From Kingdonia uniflora (taxonomy: Eukaryota; Streptophyta; Magnoliopsida; Ranunculales; Circaeasteraceae), in the NCBI GenBank assembly GCA_014058105.1, contig JACGCM010002893.1:434001-498000 (forward strand): a stretch of DNA of 64,000 nt, in the 5' to 3' direction. Under the pieces are notes generated by a model. That model saw nothing but the letters and a program-made list of their open reading frames with translations. It did no database searches and was not told where the DNA came from. Made by a program: the position numbers and the translations under genes. Positions 1 to 11,916 of the stretch are shown in pieces. Position 1 is the first letter of the stretch. Each line of letters begins with the position of its first letter.

Positions 1-3000
1 CCGCTTCGTCGGTGAGGGTAAGTTTGTATATCCTTAATTTTCATTCCTAAGAATAATTCTGTGAATTCTGGTCACACTGACAATATGCAACGAACAAATG
101 AAGAGGACGCAAATATGCAACACATGTTTCAATATGGTTTGTTGTCCTATCGGCTAACTCCACTTGCTACGAGCTCCTTTAAAACTTTACTATGACAATA
201 AATGAGTCTGTTACAATGAACATCGTTCACATCAAAATAAAGAGGCTTAATTCAAAAGAGCATAAATATAAATAGTCCGTTGACGGTGAGAACGACCATT
301 AGAGGACAATTCATATCAAAACGAAGCCCATCCCAAGACTTAAAATAAATTTTCAAAATGACATTCACAAGAAACCCACCTTTCTGCCATCATCTGTTCT
401 GTTGTTTTATACAGACTCGGGTTGTTAGGTTTTTTTTTTTTGAGAACGGAAGCTGGGTTAGAGAAACCCCTACAAATAGCTATTACAATCTACTAAGATC
501 TCCTGAGGATCAACTTTGCAAATAATAGTTAACTCCTGAAGGATCCCGAGAAAAAGAACAAAAAAAAAGTATACTAAAATTTGTGCAAGAAACTACATTC
601 TGGCAGTCTTGTTTGAAGTTCTACATTAGAACTGGAGGTTCCATCTCAAAACCAATTGGCAATGAGAGGAGTAGCCCCAGGATCTTATATTATTGAGATG
701 CAAGGCTTGAATCCCAATGCAGGACTATATATTTCAACATGCCCTTTCACATGTGGCGTAATTTTTGAGCTCAACATGTGGACGAATATCTGGGTGACGT
801 GGAATAGAACGTGAGCCGTTAGGCTCGACACGTAGAAGAAAAACCCGCTCTGATACCATATTAGAACTGGAGGTTCCATCTCAAAACCAATTGGCAATAA
901 GAGGAGTAGCCCCAGGATCTTAATTATATTATTGAGGTGCAAGGCTTGAATACCCAATATGGGACTATATATTTCAACATTCTATGTATGCGCTTAAAGA
1001 AAACCACCTTTATTAGTTACAAGACTCGATTCTGATAAAGTTTGTCTAGACCACGACGAGCTACTTCACGGAATGACGCAAAGTGCATCCAAATGAACTT
1101 CTTCTGCTTGCTTTTTTACATGTATTTGCATGTTTTGGAGAGGTGACTATAGTTTGCATTTGTACAGATTGGATTTGCATTTCTTGTATACCCATGCTTG
1201 GTAGCGCAATACATGGGACAAGCTGCTTTCCTGTCTAAAAACCTCTCTTCCATTCCTAGAAGTTTCTATGACTCAATACCAGGTTAGTTAATATATTTGC
1301 ATAACTGTTGTTTCTCTCACCACTTCAGATTTGTGCATATAATATTCAAAACTTCATCTGATATGTTTATTACTCTTCTTCACAGATGTTATGTTTGCAC
1401 CCATTTTTGTGATTGCCACCCTCGCAGCAGTTGTTGGTAGCCAGGCAGTAATTACAGCAACCTTCTCCATTATAAAGCAATGTCATGCACTTGGTTGTTT
1501 CCCTCGTGTCAAGGTCGTCCACACATCAAAACATATTTGTGGGCAGATTTACATCCCAGAGATAAACTGGATTCTCATGATTCTTTGTCTTGCTATAACA
1601 ATCGGATTCCAGGACACAACATTGATTGGAAATGCTTATGGTAAGTTAACTCTAAATCTATCATCTGTATTCATCACTTTCCTTTCTTTTCCGTTCCTCC
1701 ATCATTAACTCTTACAATAAATACACTGTTCATATTCATATCAGTCATTGCATGTACACCTATTATTTTTATTCTCCATATTGTGTCCAAGCTAGAAGTA
1801 CCTTGTCCACATGCTTTATCTTGATATGGGGAGGCTAGTAGCCAAATTCCCTACGGCTTACCATGGTCTTACTGTTGGAGTATATAGTGTGTCTACACAT
1901 AACAGTGGGTCACTAAACAACTTCTATTACTACCCGGACTAAAGGAGGAGTATATGTGTAGACACACTATATACTCAACACCTACTTCTACTACTACTAC
2001 TACTGCTACTAATACTACTACTACTACTGTAGGGCATTGCATAAATTAAAAGGTAGAGAGGGTCACACCTATTTCTCTATCTTATACATATCGCTCTTGC
2101 AGGAATTGCTTGCATGACGGTTATGCTTGTCACCACGTGGCTCATGGCACTTGTGATAATCTTTGTGTGGAATAGAAACATTCTCTTGGCTTCAATATTT
2201 CTACTTTTTTTTGGATCCATCGAAGGGGTCTACCTGTCGGCATCAATCACCAAAGTACCCCAGGGAGGGTGGGTTCCCATTGTGCTCTCGTGCATATTTT
2301 TGATTGTTATGTATATATGGCACTATGGAGCTTGTAAGAAGTACAACTTTGAATTACACAACAAAGTCTCCTTAAAATGGATACTTGACTTGGGACCTAG
2401 CCTTGGGATTGTTCGTGTGCCTGGTATAGGCCTTATCTACTCAGAATTGCCAACTGGGGTTCCTGCAATCTTCTCCCATTTCGTAACAAATCTGCCTGCA
2501 TTCCACAAGGTGTTAGTATTTGTTTGTGTGAAATCAGTTCCTGTACCATATGTCTCACCTGAGGAACGTTATCTTATTGGACGGATTGGCCCTCGGCCCT
2601 ACAGAATGTACCGGTGCATTTTGAGATATGGATACAAAGACATACGACAGGACAATGGTGATTTTGAAAACCTGCTTATTCAGAGCATTGCAGAGTTCAT
2701 CCAGATGGAATCAGAAGAACCACGTGTCTCTAGCTCTGAGACGTCGTCCTCAGATGGGAGAATGGCTGTTATTAGCACAAGAAGCGTGCAATCTAACTTA
2801 AGTTTGGTAGTTTCTGAGGAAGAGAGTTGCAGCGTGCATAGCAGCAAGTCCTCAATTATAGAGACCTTGAGTTCGGTATACGAGGAAGAAAACCCACGGG
2901 TTAGAAGGCGAGTGAGGTTTCAATTGGCCGAGAACGAAAACAATGGTAACTTCATTATAGAGCCTTTGGTTCGGGAAGAGTTGATGGATTTGATCGAGGC

Positions 3001-3190
3001 AAAGGAGGCAGGTGTTGCTTATATAATAGGACATTCATATATAAAAGCGCATAGATCATCTTCTTTCTTAAAGAAGATGGCTATTGATCTCGGCTATTCT
3101 TTCCTCCGGAAGAACTGTAGAGGCCCTGCCGTGGCACTAAATATTCCTCATACAAGCCTTATTGAAGTGGGCATGATATACTATGTATAG
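1..3190 (+). CDS. KUP/HAK potassium transporter, 3' part (5' end outside window)
   Basis: This encodes a HAK/KUP/KT family K+ transporter, a multi-span membrane protein that moves K+ at the plasma membrane or tonoplast. Exons read from GT-AG sites are 1-17 (end of the exon encoding ASSVR), 1168-1282, 1386-1640 and 2103-3190, and the phases join without a break. Family signatures are [43 protein letters not shown] and [19 protein letters not shown], followed by the cytosolic tail. The protein ends in [10 protein letters not shown], the usual C-terminus of KUP6/KUP8/KUP2-like members, so the 3' end is intact. Intron 18-1167 holds a TRIM element and intron 1641-2102 holds a fold-back repeat and a CTA microsatellite. 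A polyadenylation signal AATAAA lies at 3254-3259. The assignment to a KUP6/8-like rather than HAK5-like clade is by eye. Confidence 0.93.
624..979 (-). mobile_element. Complete TRIM retrotransposon (356 bp) in the KUP intron
   Basis: This is a terminal-repeat retrotransposon in miniature on the minus strand. The two LTRs are 859-979 (5') and 624-739 (3'); read on the minus strand they start TGTTGAAATATATAG. The primer binding site TGGTATCAGAGC (initiator Met-tRNA type) is at 858-847, directly against the 5' LTR. A short purine run GTGAAAGGG adjoins the 3' LTR near 740. The element is flanked by a perfect 5-bp target duplication TTCTA at 619-623 and 980-984. The internal part is only about 119 bp and non-coding, so mobilisation would need enzymes supplied in trans. 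The 90-residue minus-strand reading frame here is not a gene. Confidence 0.92.
1874..1979. repeat. Fold-back (MITE-like) repeat, about 105 bp
   Basis: The left arm GTTGGAGTATATAGTGTGTC (from 1874) and the right arm ending ACACACTATATACTCAAC (to 1979) are inverted copies of each other over about 26 bp with a single-base gap, separated by a roughly 50-bp loop. It lies in the last intron of the KUP gene. No convincing target duplication could be assigned, so the transposon superfamily is open. Confidence 0.7.
1982..2029. repeat. CTA/ACT trinucleotide microsatellite
   Basis: An interrupted run of CTA/ACT triplets lies in the last KUP intron, about 75 bp before the acceptor of the last exon. Confidence 0.85.
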
Positions 3191-4230
3191 CCATTGAATA
3201 TTGGAGGAAGAGCATGCCAATAGAAGGCTTTGCATTAATATTACATCGGAGTCAATAAACAGTAACAGTAACGCCTCGTTAATCCTGTAATGTTGTGTAT
3301 ACGTTGTAGCCTGTACAGTATAGTTTTGAATGTATGAAGTTGGAAAATTTTCATGTGTTCTTTGGCTTAATGAGCTCTATCTCGACTATTCTTGTCAAGT
3401 CCCAAATAAATTCAGACAAACAGTAAGACAGGTATAAATTGAAAAAAATGTCCCTTTAGTTCTTATTCTAGTTGAAACATTTAGTCCGAAATCAACAATT
3501 AACTCAAATCCAAGACTAATCGCATATCAAATCTTATCAACTTGTAGCAGAACCATTTTTTCTCTAATTTATAATGCATTTTCAAGAGCATGACCATCTG
3601 TTTAGTTCTTGTTCATATCTATTAAGTTGGTGCAAGGGGTACTGAAACTAAGAGGGTGTTTGTTTATTTCCACTTAAAACATCTTAATCTAACTAAACCA
3701 ACAAAATCTAGTTCTAAGTGAACAAGTGGCAAGTGTTCTTGTTGAGACGTTTTAAATAAACAAGTGTTTCTTTTTTCTGTCTAGTTAGACGTTTTAAGTA
3801 AACAAGGAGTAATAATTATGTAAATAGTTAGGGGCAATTTAGGTAAAAAACTACCAAAAATTGGCTTAAGAGCCATCTAGAGGGAGGCCTTACATCTGGT
3901 TGGAACCAGAAGAACAAGAGGTAACAAGCTCTAAATAGAGGTAAAAATAGAAAATGTTCTCTCGAACCGATGTTTTTTGAGCAACAAAGTCTTAGGCAAA
4001 AACAACCACCCCCTAACAGTGCACAATACAAAACAACAAGAAATATTTTATTACATTAGTTAAGTTAGACTGAACCTCTTGAATGAAGAAGCCCAAGACA
4101 TAAACTTACACAAAAAGAATACTTGATGTGGGCATTATCTTTCTTACATAAACTTATATCTGCTTTACACAGTACCCCAAGCTTGTATAAGACTAAAAAG
4201 AGACCGTACGTGTGAATAAAATTTACATCA
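3191..4230. other. Convergent intergenic region between KUP and RBR
   Basis: No gene is seen. It holds the 3' UTR of the KUP gene with AATAAA at 3254-3259. A possible small MITE lies at about 3652-3812, where imperfect inverted copies of a TTGTTTA...CTTAAAAC...TAACTA motif face each other. The 3' UTR of RBR probably lies just below 4231. Confidence 0.6.
3652..3812. repeat. Possible MITE with imperfect terminal inverted repeats
   Basis: The left end (GTGTTTGTTTATTTCCACTT followed by AAAAC..TCTAACTA) and the reverse complement of the right end (TTGTTTACTTAAAACGTC then TAACTA) share the same blocks with small gaps. No target duplication was confirmed, so this is tentative. Confidence 0.35.
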
Positions 4231-7200
4231 CTACGCGGGGTTAGGGGTTAGGACTTGGGCCAACTCCTCCGTTTTCACAGCTGTAGTTTGAGCAGGAATA
4301 CTTGAAGAGGGGCAACTACTGTTCTGGACATCGAGACTCCCCATAACAAGAGAATCACTTACTAAACCAACATTGTCGAAATTGAGCTTGCTGCTAACCT
4401 TCTTGCTGAGATTGTGGTGAAACAAACATCAGAATACCTACTGAAATGTTTATTAAAAATATATATATAACTTAAGAAATACCTGCTCAAGCGGGTGTTA
4501 ATCTCTTTCAAATCTTTTGAAGGACTTTGGTAAGCACGAGTGCTCTCCCCAACGCATGCATAATAGCTTTTTGAGCTATGTAAGGTCAGAGCATCCATCT
4601 GCTAATTACAGAAGTACCTAAATATATGAAGTAGTCTATGTATGTCCAAAGAACTGCAATAGTTGATGTAGTAGTAGTATGGAAAAAAAAAAATCATATT
4701 TGATCGATTAAATGCATGTCAAGTAGGGAAAAAATCAATGACTTCTTAGATTTTTCAAGTTTCCCTCAAGGCAATTATCTGATATCCAGGCAATTATCTG
4801 ATATCCAGGCATGTATTCATACCTTAGGTGATCTTAATGGTGAGATATAGATGTTACGCTCTGCTGAGACTTTCTTCGGAGACATATCAGGCATGCCTGG
4901 AAATGGATTTAACCTAGGCGACCCAGGAATTTGGCCTGTTCAATAAGAAAAAGATGCTATTATTTTACCAACCAAATGGAGATAACAAGTATGAGCTCGC
5001 AGACAGATGAAAAGCACATACCATCAGACATATTTTTAATTTCAGGGCTCTGTTTAGTATTAACAATTGTAACAACAGAGCCAAGATCCACAAGGAGAGG
5101 CTTCACTGACGGAATAAAAAATTCGTTGTAATATACAATAATGTCGACATGCTCCTGCCCTGATTTCTGTGTTAGAAACATACACAGGCTTAGTGTTGGG
5201 AAATGTTTTGCTTTCTAAGGCTATAGGGAAATACTGTAAATCAAGCCCTCTTACTGGATCCTTACACATAGTAACATGAAAGGGGTGTCAGGAGAAACAA
5301 TGACACTGATGAGAACTAGAGTACGGGCGAGATAATAGAGAATAGGTATTTCTTCTATAATCTTTAATTTTTTGCAATAGGGAAATCCTGTCTCTACTCA
5401 TAGTCCGTGGATAAAGCCCTTACAATGAACCACATTAAGAGGTCTTTATGTTATATGAAAGGTCTTCTTCCTTAATGTGCAGGACATATTTGCAGCGCTT
5501 AAAGCCTTTGGTAAGGCAAAAGTTTAAAGAATACGAGCCAAGAAACATACCGAACGGCGAGGTGTTAACGACCAGTCAACAAAGACACTGCGGAAAACTT
5601 GAGGTTTACAGTGTGGTTGCTTCCTATAATGGTGAATGATTTCCTTAAAAGTCAAGTTTAACTTAGAAATCTGCAAAATTACCAACGAGGTCAGTAGTGA
5701 AAGAAGAGAATGAGAAAGAATAGACCACTATCACACAGTTGTTTGCAGGCAGACCTTTGAAACACCATATAAGCTACAAAGAATATTCTGGTCAATATGC
5801 CGGTTAAAGAAAAGCGATGTTCGTTGACGAAGGACTTGCTGGAAAAGACAATAAACCTTATCCCTAACTTCTTGAGATAGTTGTACAGTTTCAACCAGAC
5901 CATTAATTCTGACCGCAGCCAATTTTATAATCTGTGAAGTCAAAATGAATTCCAATTTGTAAATGCCTAATATTGATAAACAATTAGTGTATATTATAAA
6001 GGAACTGAAAGAACAAAATCGTAGATCAAAACTACCAGCTAGAGTAAGCTCTGAAGCGGTCAATTTTAACCTCATTTCCAGCCCTCAATTACCACCTAGT
6101 GTTACTCAGTGTATTAAGAAGAGAATGTCAAGATTTTATCAGCGTAATACCTTACTAAGGAAAACATTGATCCCCGTTTCAGCAGATGTTTCACCTCCTC
6201 CAACTAGACGGGTTGGACTGCAAATGATTCCCAAATGCAAGATTCTTCATTACAGAATAAAGATTGCAATAACAATTGTGCAAAACATCTCTTCCGCAAG
6301 GAAGTGTATCGCTGAATGTTCATACCTAGCAAAAGCAGATTGTAGTGGTGGTGCCAATTTTAGTTTGGGACTTTTATGGGCCAATAAACCATCTTTCTCT
6401 GGCGAAGAAAAGAAATTACGTTCCTCTGAACCAATCCGATTTCCAGTACACACTCTCTTCGGAGACCGGATGTCTCCATTCTGATCTGAAATGAAATTGA
6501 TGGCTAAAGATTAAATCAGAATGTACCAGAAGTGGTTTGCATGGGAAGTATAAAAAAACAATGGAGAAGAGTACATAAAGTTTGAAAATAATTTTGGTAA
6601 TTTACAAGAAAATGATTCAAATTTGTACCTGGCGAAGTCTCGTTATTATGCAAAAAAGGCAGTGAAATGCTATGAAGCATGGCAATCATATCCAGTGAAG
6701 GCATGGGTTCGGCTAGTAATCCTAAATGGCTTATGTCCGCGCAAAGATCCGGTTTAGCAATAATCAAAGAATTGTACATAGAAGAACCTTTCTCCCAAAC
6801 CATGCTTTCCAATAGTCTCTCTTCTAAAGAATTTAGATGTCGCCTAAGCTCTCTTGGAAGAGATCCGTCATGTCTAATAAAGCTCTCTATCACTTTGCTC
6901 AAATCAAAAGCTGTGATGCCAGTTCGCTCTAAAACTGCGGGAAAGAACACAGTAGTCGTCTTATGTGTAGCTAAAACTAGTTCTGCCGAACAAGCAAGCA
7001 TGCATCGATGAAACCTATCATTGGTCAACAAAGATGTTAAGTTATTGGTATGTAATATTTGAGCTTCTGCCGTACACATTGCTTCTAGGACTCTATAGTA
7101 CAGCTTTAACGCCTCCAATCTTCTCTCTTCGACCCATAAATTATCCATCATGTTCACACTCTGGAAGATTCTACAAACACTCCGCTCTCCACAAACACTA

Positions 7201-10200
7201 CTTGGGAATATTGCTTCCAATATTATGTGTGCCCTGTGTAGTACATCATGAGTAACGTCTTTATCACATGATTCAAGAAATCGTTCCAGTGTTGTTGAGG
7301 GTTTTGAAGGAAGCGGAGAAATGACCGTGCGGAGCCACTTTGCTGTTGTCATTGCTGTACTTATAGGTGTAGCTGCAATCTTAGAGTTAGCAGGAGAACG
7401 GAGGGGAGAGAATTGACTCACAACTGTTTTCACTGGAGACATTACATCAAATTTGCGCTACATAAAATAAAGAAAAACAATTTAGAAATAAATCTTGTAT
7501 TGTATCTTTTGAAGGCGATTAAATGGATTTATTTGATTTTGCCAAACATACCTTGGTACCACAAATGGCAATGCCACCTCCAGACAAGCTTCCTGTACCA
7601 GATAAGCTATCCTCATCATTAACAAAAGCTCTTTCATCCAGCTCGCCTTTGTTGTAAATTGCATCATCGTAATCCTTCTCAAGAAGGACTAAACTTGTCG
7701 ATAAAGATGACTCTTCCATTAGATCTTCGAAATAAAACAACCCGCCTGCAAATAAAGAGATACAAGTTCAAGACAGGGTAATAACAAACATTGCAGCTCG
7801 TCAATGGATGTTGTAAAGTGCATGCAAGTCGCATGTTGAAAGAAGGACTCCATCTAACCTGTGTCTATATTGTCTAGGATCTCATTTTTACACTCTGATG
7901 CCATACGAGGCTTCTTCATCAAAATATCAACTATTAAATTATTTGCTTTTTCCATTGTTCTTCTCACCTCATCTTCTGAAGTATGAAAAATATTGCAAAG
8001 CGATGAGAGAATGTCCACTTCTTTGTTGTTGTTTCTAACTGTATATTGCCAAAGGCATAAGCACCAACGCACAAAGTTAGTGACACGATTTGAGTACCAA
8101 AAACGAAAAATAGGAACTTGCCCAAATTCGTCAAAGATCATTACCAAAACGTGGGGACTCATTGATAGACAATTTCCTGAAGTGGATGGGAACATGAAGA
8201 ATCAGTATAGCCTGTCATATATTTGATACCACATTATTAGGCTAGAATTTTCTCTTCTTTTTTTGTTTCTTTGCAATTCATAAAGTTCTATTAGAAGAGA
8301 ACAAGAAAATTCAGTTGACATACGTCGGGATATTTCTGAGGGTAGATGGCGCAAATGTTATTTTTTTTGAAATACGGCAGCCCAGGAGAAGGATCACCCT
8401 ATGTCTGCTGCGAATTGGTGGTGTTTACTTTTTGAAATGGTAAAATATAAAAGGATCTATGACCTGAATAATCCAGTAACTCTAAAATTGTTTTACATAT
8501 TATTTGCACATCTTACACAGAATGTTTAAACTTTCATAGAACCCTATAATCAACAGTTGGACAGTTAAATGGGACTGTATGTAAATTCTAACCAATACTG
8601 CAACTAATCCTGTTGTGCAAGTCACCAGGTCCTTAAAGCGGCTGAATGCGTGAACTCTGAGTGCCAAGAACAATAACCAGCCAAAACGATGGTAATCTGA
8701 AGGATGCCCTGTCATTCTGTTATCAGTCGATTTATCACCATTTCGGTCATTTGCTGAGAAGAACTCTTGATATGCATTTTTGTAGTGACTGCACACAATG
8801 GGATAAATTAGAGGCACGGTCAGTATACTTTTGGTAAGTATTTGAGCCACTGTTAATTAGGTATAATACTCTGGAAATGGAGTAGCCTAAGGAAGCCTGC
8901 CAATGTATAAGCACGAGTTGGGTAAAGTTCAATAAAGTTTAATAGATAAGTAACATACATATCAGGAGTGAACGCTATAAAAATTGACGAATACGTGCAT
9001 GTGCACACACAGTGGCCACATTTTACATTGGCGTATATGTGCATACACAATCACACACTTAGTACTTTCCAGTGAGAAACTAAATGAGGCAAGGGAGAGC
9101 GACTTCACTTCTTCTCACAAAGAAAACTGTTAGAACAAATTCAACTACGAGACACAGTGCAAATTTCTGTATAATAACATTTTCTTTATACGGAGGAAGT
9201 CGATCTTAAAACTGTATAGTGTTGCCCATGTATTTAGTTTATAAATTATGTTGAACATAAATTCAGTGAACTAAACAGTGAAGATATGCGCGTAATTATC
9301 TAACAATTGGATAGCTATGTGGTAAATGAAAATACTTTCTTTATGTTTCACATTTTTATTCAAGATTTAATGCATGTTTTGTTTATCTAGGATTCTCCTA
9401 TGGGGAGAAAAGGTTTTCAGAGTTGATCTGTCAAGGACTCCAGGGTCCATCTCAGGTTGTTCATGGTATTAAAGCATAAGACAAAGTGATCAATCCATAT
9501 CTACTTCATGATATACGATTCAAGGTTGACCTAGTAACTGCATACTTAATTCCTGCTTAACTCTGCTAGACTTTCCCACAAATACAAAAAGCGTATGACG
9601 CAGTAGCTACCCATGCATTTAAAATTGTTATAACATGGTGTTAATACGAAATAATGACATTGCATTACATCTGACATAATAGTAGGCTAGGCGGGGTACA
9701 AATTGCTTAGCAATGTAGTGTCTGATATATTATGGACCTTTTTAGTGGCTTCACCTACCCAATTTGTATTTCCGAGTATACATTTCCTAACAATATGTGG
9801 GTAACTATTGTAATATCCTTTGCCTATGATAACCGATCAGACTCGGCGTAAGGGTACAAGGACACAGCAACAATAACCAGAAAGCAATTAAACTATGTGT
9901 GATATTCTTTTCCTTAACCTATAACAAACTACTATAAGATCCACAATAAACCAAGCTCATGGAATGTCGTTTATTAAACAAATCAACCAGCAATGAACGA
10001 TAATAAATAGAGTTCTCACTTGCTTAAAAGCCTCAAGTGCACGTAATTCGCCTGTAGTTCCTTTGCCTAATGACAAATAATGAAAAGAACATAGAAATCA
10101 ATGAGAAATCGAATAGTTTAAACATTGCATAACCCATATTCACTCATAATCTGCTAGTACCTCGAGTCTCTTTTCCCAGTCTGCACCATAGAGATGACTT

Positions 10201-10810
10201 AGGATCGGACCAACTTTAAGACAGAATTGCGGCATCTCTTTGAAGAAATCTATTATGCTGCATAATGTGGTAAAACCAAAACAATCAGTATTCCAAATCG
10301 AGACATACAGTAAGCAAAGAAAGATTAAAATATATATGGGTACTTGATCTTGGTAGCTGTGAGTATTTGGCGGAAAGTAAATCCATTTTCGCAGTTTCCA
10401 GCTAATCTCTTTATCGAATACAGAATAAAAGCAAACCAAATTCTTTCGATATCCTCGGGCTGCAATCAAATAAATATTTGGAAGAAATAAATTTAAAAAA
10501 AAACTAGTAACTTAAAACTAATAGAGGAGAAAATATATATATACCGTTCCGCTAGAAATAGCAGAAAGATTTGCTTGAAGAAGAGTTTTAGCCTCTCTAA
10601 GCAACTTAATAGCTTGGGAGAATGTTTCCTTGGTAATCGACAAATCATTCTGCGACCAAATTCAAGTTTCAGGATCAAAACAACTCAATTCATTTGACAA
10701 ATTTTAATTAATATGAGTTACAAACCCACCCTGCAAATCTCTACGAATCGTGCTTCCAATGCGACACCTTGATCTGATTCCGAAGCAAATGTTGGAGTAG
10801 ACGGTTCCAT
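4231..10810 (-). CDS. RBR: Retinoblastoma-related protein (RBR)
   Basis: This is the plant pRB homologue. It binds E2F/DP factors and LxCxE proteins through its A/B pocket and restrains G1/S entry. Minus-strand exons are 10730-10810, 10545-10649, 10344-10459, 10161-10257, 10020-10066, 8593-8788, about 8157-7859, 7552-7745, 6629-7457, 6326-6485, 6151-6217, 5755-5931, 5551-5670, 5022-5166, 4823-4935, 4483-4598 and 4231-4405. Phases agree at every junction except the 5' side of exon 7, which I could not place in frame. The estimated length of about 1000 residues is normal. Exon 9 carries pocket A ([37 protein letters not shown] core, [17 protein letters not shown]). Exons 12-13 carry pocket B ([25 protein letters not shown]). 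SPK/SP phosphosites recur. I chose the ATG at 10810 for its context (AAGATGG); an in-frame ATG at 10837 would add nine residues. Confidence 0.95.
4771..4808. repeat. Perfect 2 x 19-bp tandem duplication in an RBR intron
   Basis: The unit GCAATTATCTGATATCCAG occurs twice head to tail, 15 bases downstream of the donor of the RBR exon ending at 4823. It is a small recent duplication with no evident coding effect. Confidence 0.9.
8789..10019 (-). other. Large RBR intron
   Basis: The 1.2-kb intron separates the exon encoding [15 protein letters not shown] from the exon starting [11 protein letters not shown] see no embedded gene or delimited transposon. Confidence 0.6.
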
Positions 10811-10905
10811 CTTCAACCCTAATTCACAGTTTTGCATCAAATCAAAGAGTTTTCGACGAATTAAACACTGAATCGAATCTGAAACTAGGGTTTTGGGTGA
10901 TTTGC

Positions 10906-10913
10906 GCGGGAAA
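10906..10913 (-). promoter_or_regulatory. E2F binding site upstream of RBR
   Basis: The minus strand reads TTTCCCGC, continuing to GCGC at 10904. This is an exact match to the E2F consensus TTTSSCGS, about 95 bp upstream of the RBR start codon and probably in the proximal promoter or 5' UTR. E2F control of RBR is established in plants, so this site predicts RBR-E2F feedback. Confidence 0.75.
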
Positions 10914-10919
10914 GACAAC

Positions 10920-11772
10920 AGAGTATCTCATTATCTCCAGTGGTAAGTCGACACGTCGATTTATGTTGGATACTTTTACCGCCTAAAATTCTATCCATTA
11001 TTAGATGTAACGTTGCCCATCTCCAGCAAATGCTATTTTGAATAAACAACAAGACATGCTTCATTCATTCACACTCACACAAACAAATCCTTAATTGTTA
11101 CAAACTTATTGGATCATACTTAGTATGTGATCCCACAATTACGTAAAACAACTGGTAGAAAGGCGTTGCCTTCCCTTTGCCTATATGACTTGCCTTATCT
11201 TCTGACGTCCCACCGCTAGGGACTATATGCCTTTTTCTTCTTCTTCTTCTTCCTCCTCGACATCTTGGGAGAGCTTCTTGTCTTTAGAAACGAGATGGGC
11301 ACATCCTTATAAAAGAAGAAGGTTGGGATACAACATACAAGTCTAGCTGGTTCCCCACTTCCTTCATTTTTTAAATTTGACTCATGGAGCTTATCTTCCC
11401 ACTAAAAGATGGTTTGATTCTTAACTTTGTGTTAAATTGAGATAATTAAGTGGAGTAGTGGACTAAACACAAATGGATAGGGGATGTGAGGATAAGTTAA
11501 AATCAAGTGATGAGGAGCTTTTCGTAAACAAAGTAGGATAATGTGTCCAACATATTTCATTCAGGTGGGGTGTGTGCCTCATTTTGTAATGAAGATAGGC
11601 GCTAACTCAGATTGAAGTTTGTGCAGTTAAGCACATTACATTCATTACGTTAAGCTAATAAAACATTCCAGGCAGGCTTTTAACTTGCTTTCAGGGTGCT
11701 AAGTAAAGTAAGTAGTACACATGGTAAATGTATTTTGGGAGAAATAATTAATTGAGAGATAATGAACAAGAA
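10920..11772. other. Intergenic region between RBR and tRNA-Ser
   Basis: This is the shared upstream region. It contains a short TTC/CTT run near 11231-11255 and no reading frame with recognisable homology. Confidence 0.6.
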
Positions 11773-11854
11773 GTGGACGTGCCGGAGTGGTTATCGGGCA
11801 TGACTAGAAATCATGTGGGCTTTGCCCGCGCAGGTTCGAATCCTGCCGTCCACG
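11773..11854 (+). tRNA. tRNA-Ser(AGA)
   Basis: This is a class II tRNA of 82 nt. The acceptor stem GTGGACG pairs with CGTCCAC (discriminator G at 11854), the anticodon loop is CTAGAAA with anticodon AGA at 11806-11808, there is a long variable arm (TGGGCTTTGCCCGCG) and the T-loop is GGTTCGAATCC. Internal A and B boxes are present. A TTTT run starting at 11857 is the likely Pol III terminator. The gene lies only 62 bp upstream of the PPR start codon on the same strand. Confidence 0.97.
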
Positions 11855-11856
11855 CA

Positions 11857-11877
11857 TTTTCTTTTGTTTTTTAAGAA
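11857..11877 (+). terminator. Pol III terminator of tRNA-Ser
   Basis: T-runs TTTT, TTTT and TTTTTT begin 3 nt after the mature tRNA 3' end, as expected for Pol III termination. Confidence 0.75.
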
Positions 11878-11916
11878 TTATAGCAACTTCACAATGAAGA
11901 AAGATTGAGAGATGCC

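Noticed and set aside
685..957. 90-residue minus-strand frame
   Set aside because: It reads through TRIM LTR and internal sequence and is not a gene.
5963..6484. 173-codon plus-strand open frame within RBR
   Set aside because: It is antisense to RBR exons 10-12 and crosses their introns; no independent signal.
8025..8065. A 34-nt microintron inside RBR exon 7 that would remove the odd residues
   Set aside because: The GT...AG stretch is too short for a plant intron and its removal shifts the frame.
10838..10918. N-terminal extension of RBR to 10918
   Set aside because: The frame is open but begins with TTG; the first ATGs are at 10837 and 10810, and the second has the better context.
11905..11916. 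Longer N-terminus for the PPR protein
   Set aside because: The codon at 11905 is TTG, not ATG; the first ATG in this frame is at 11917.
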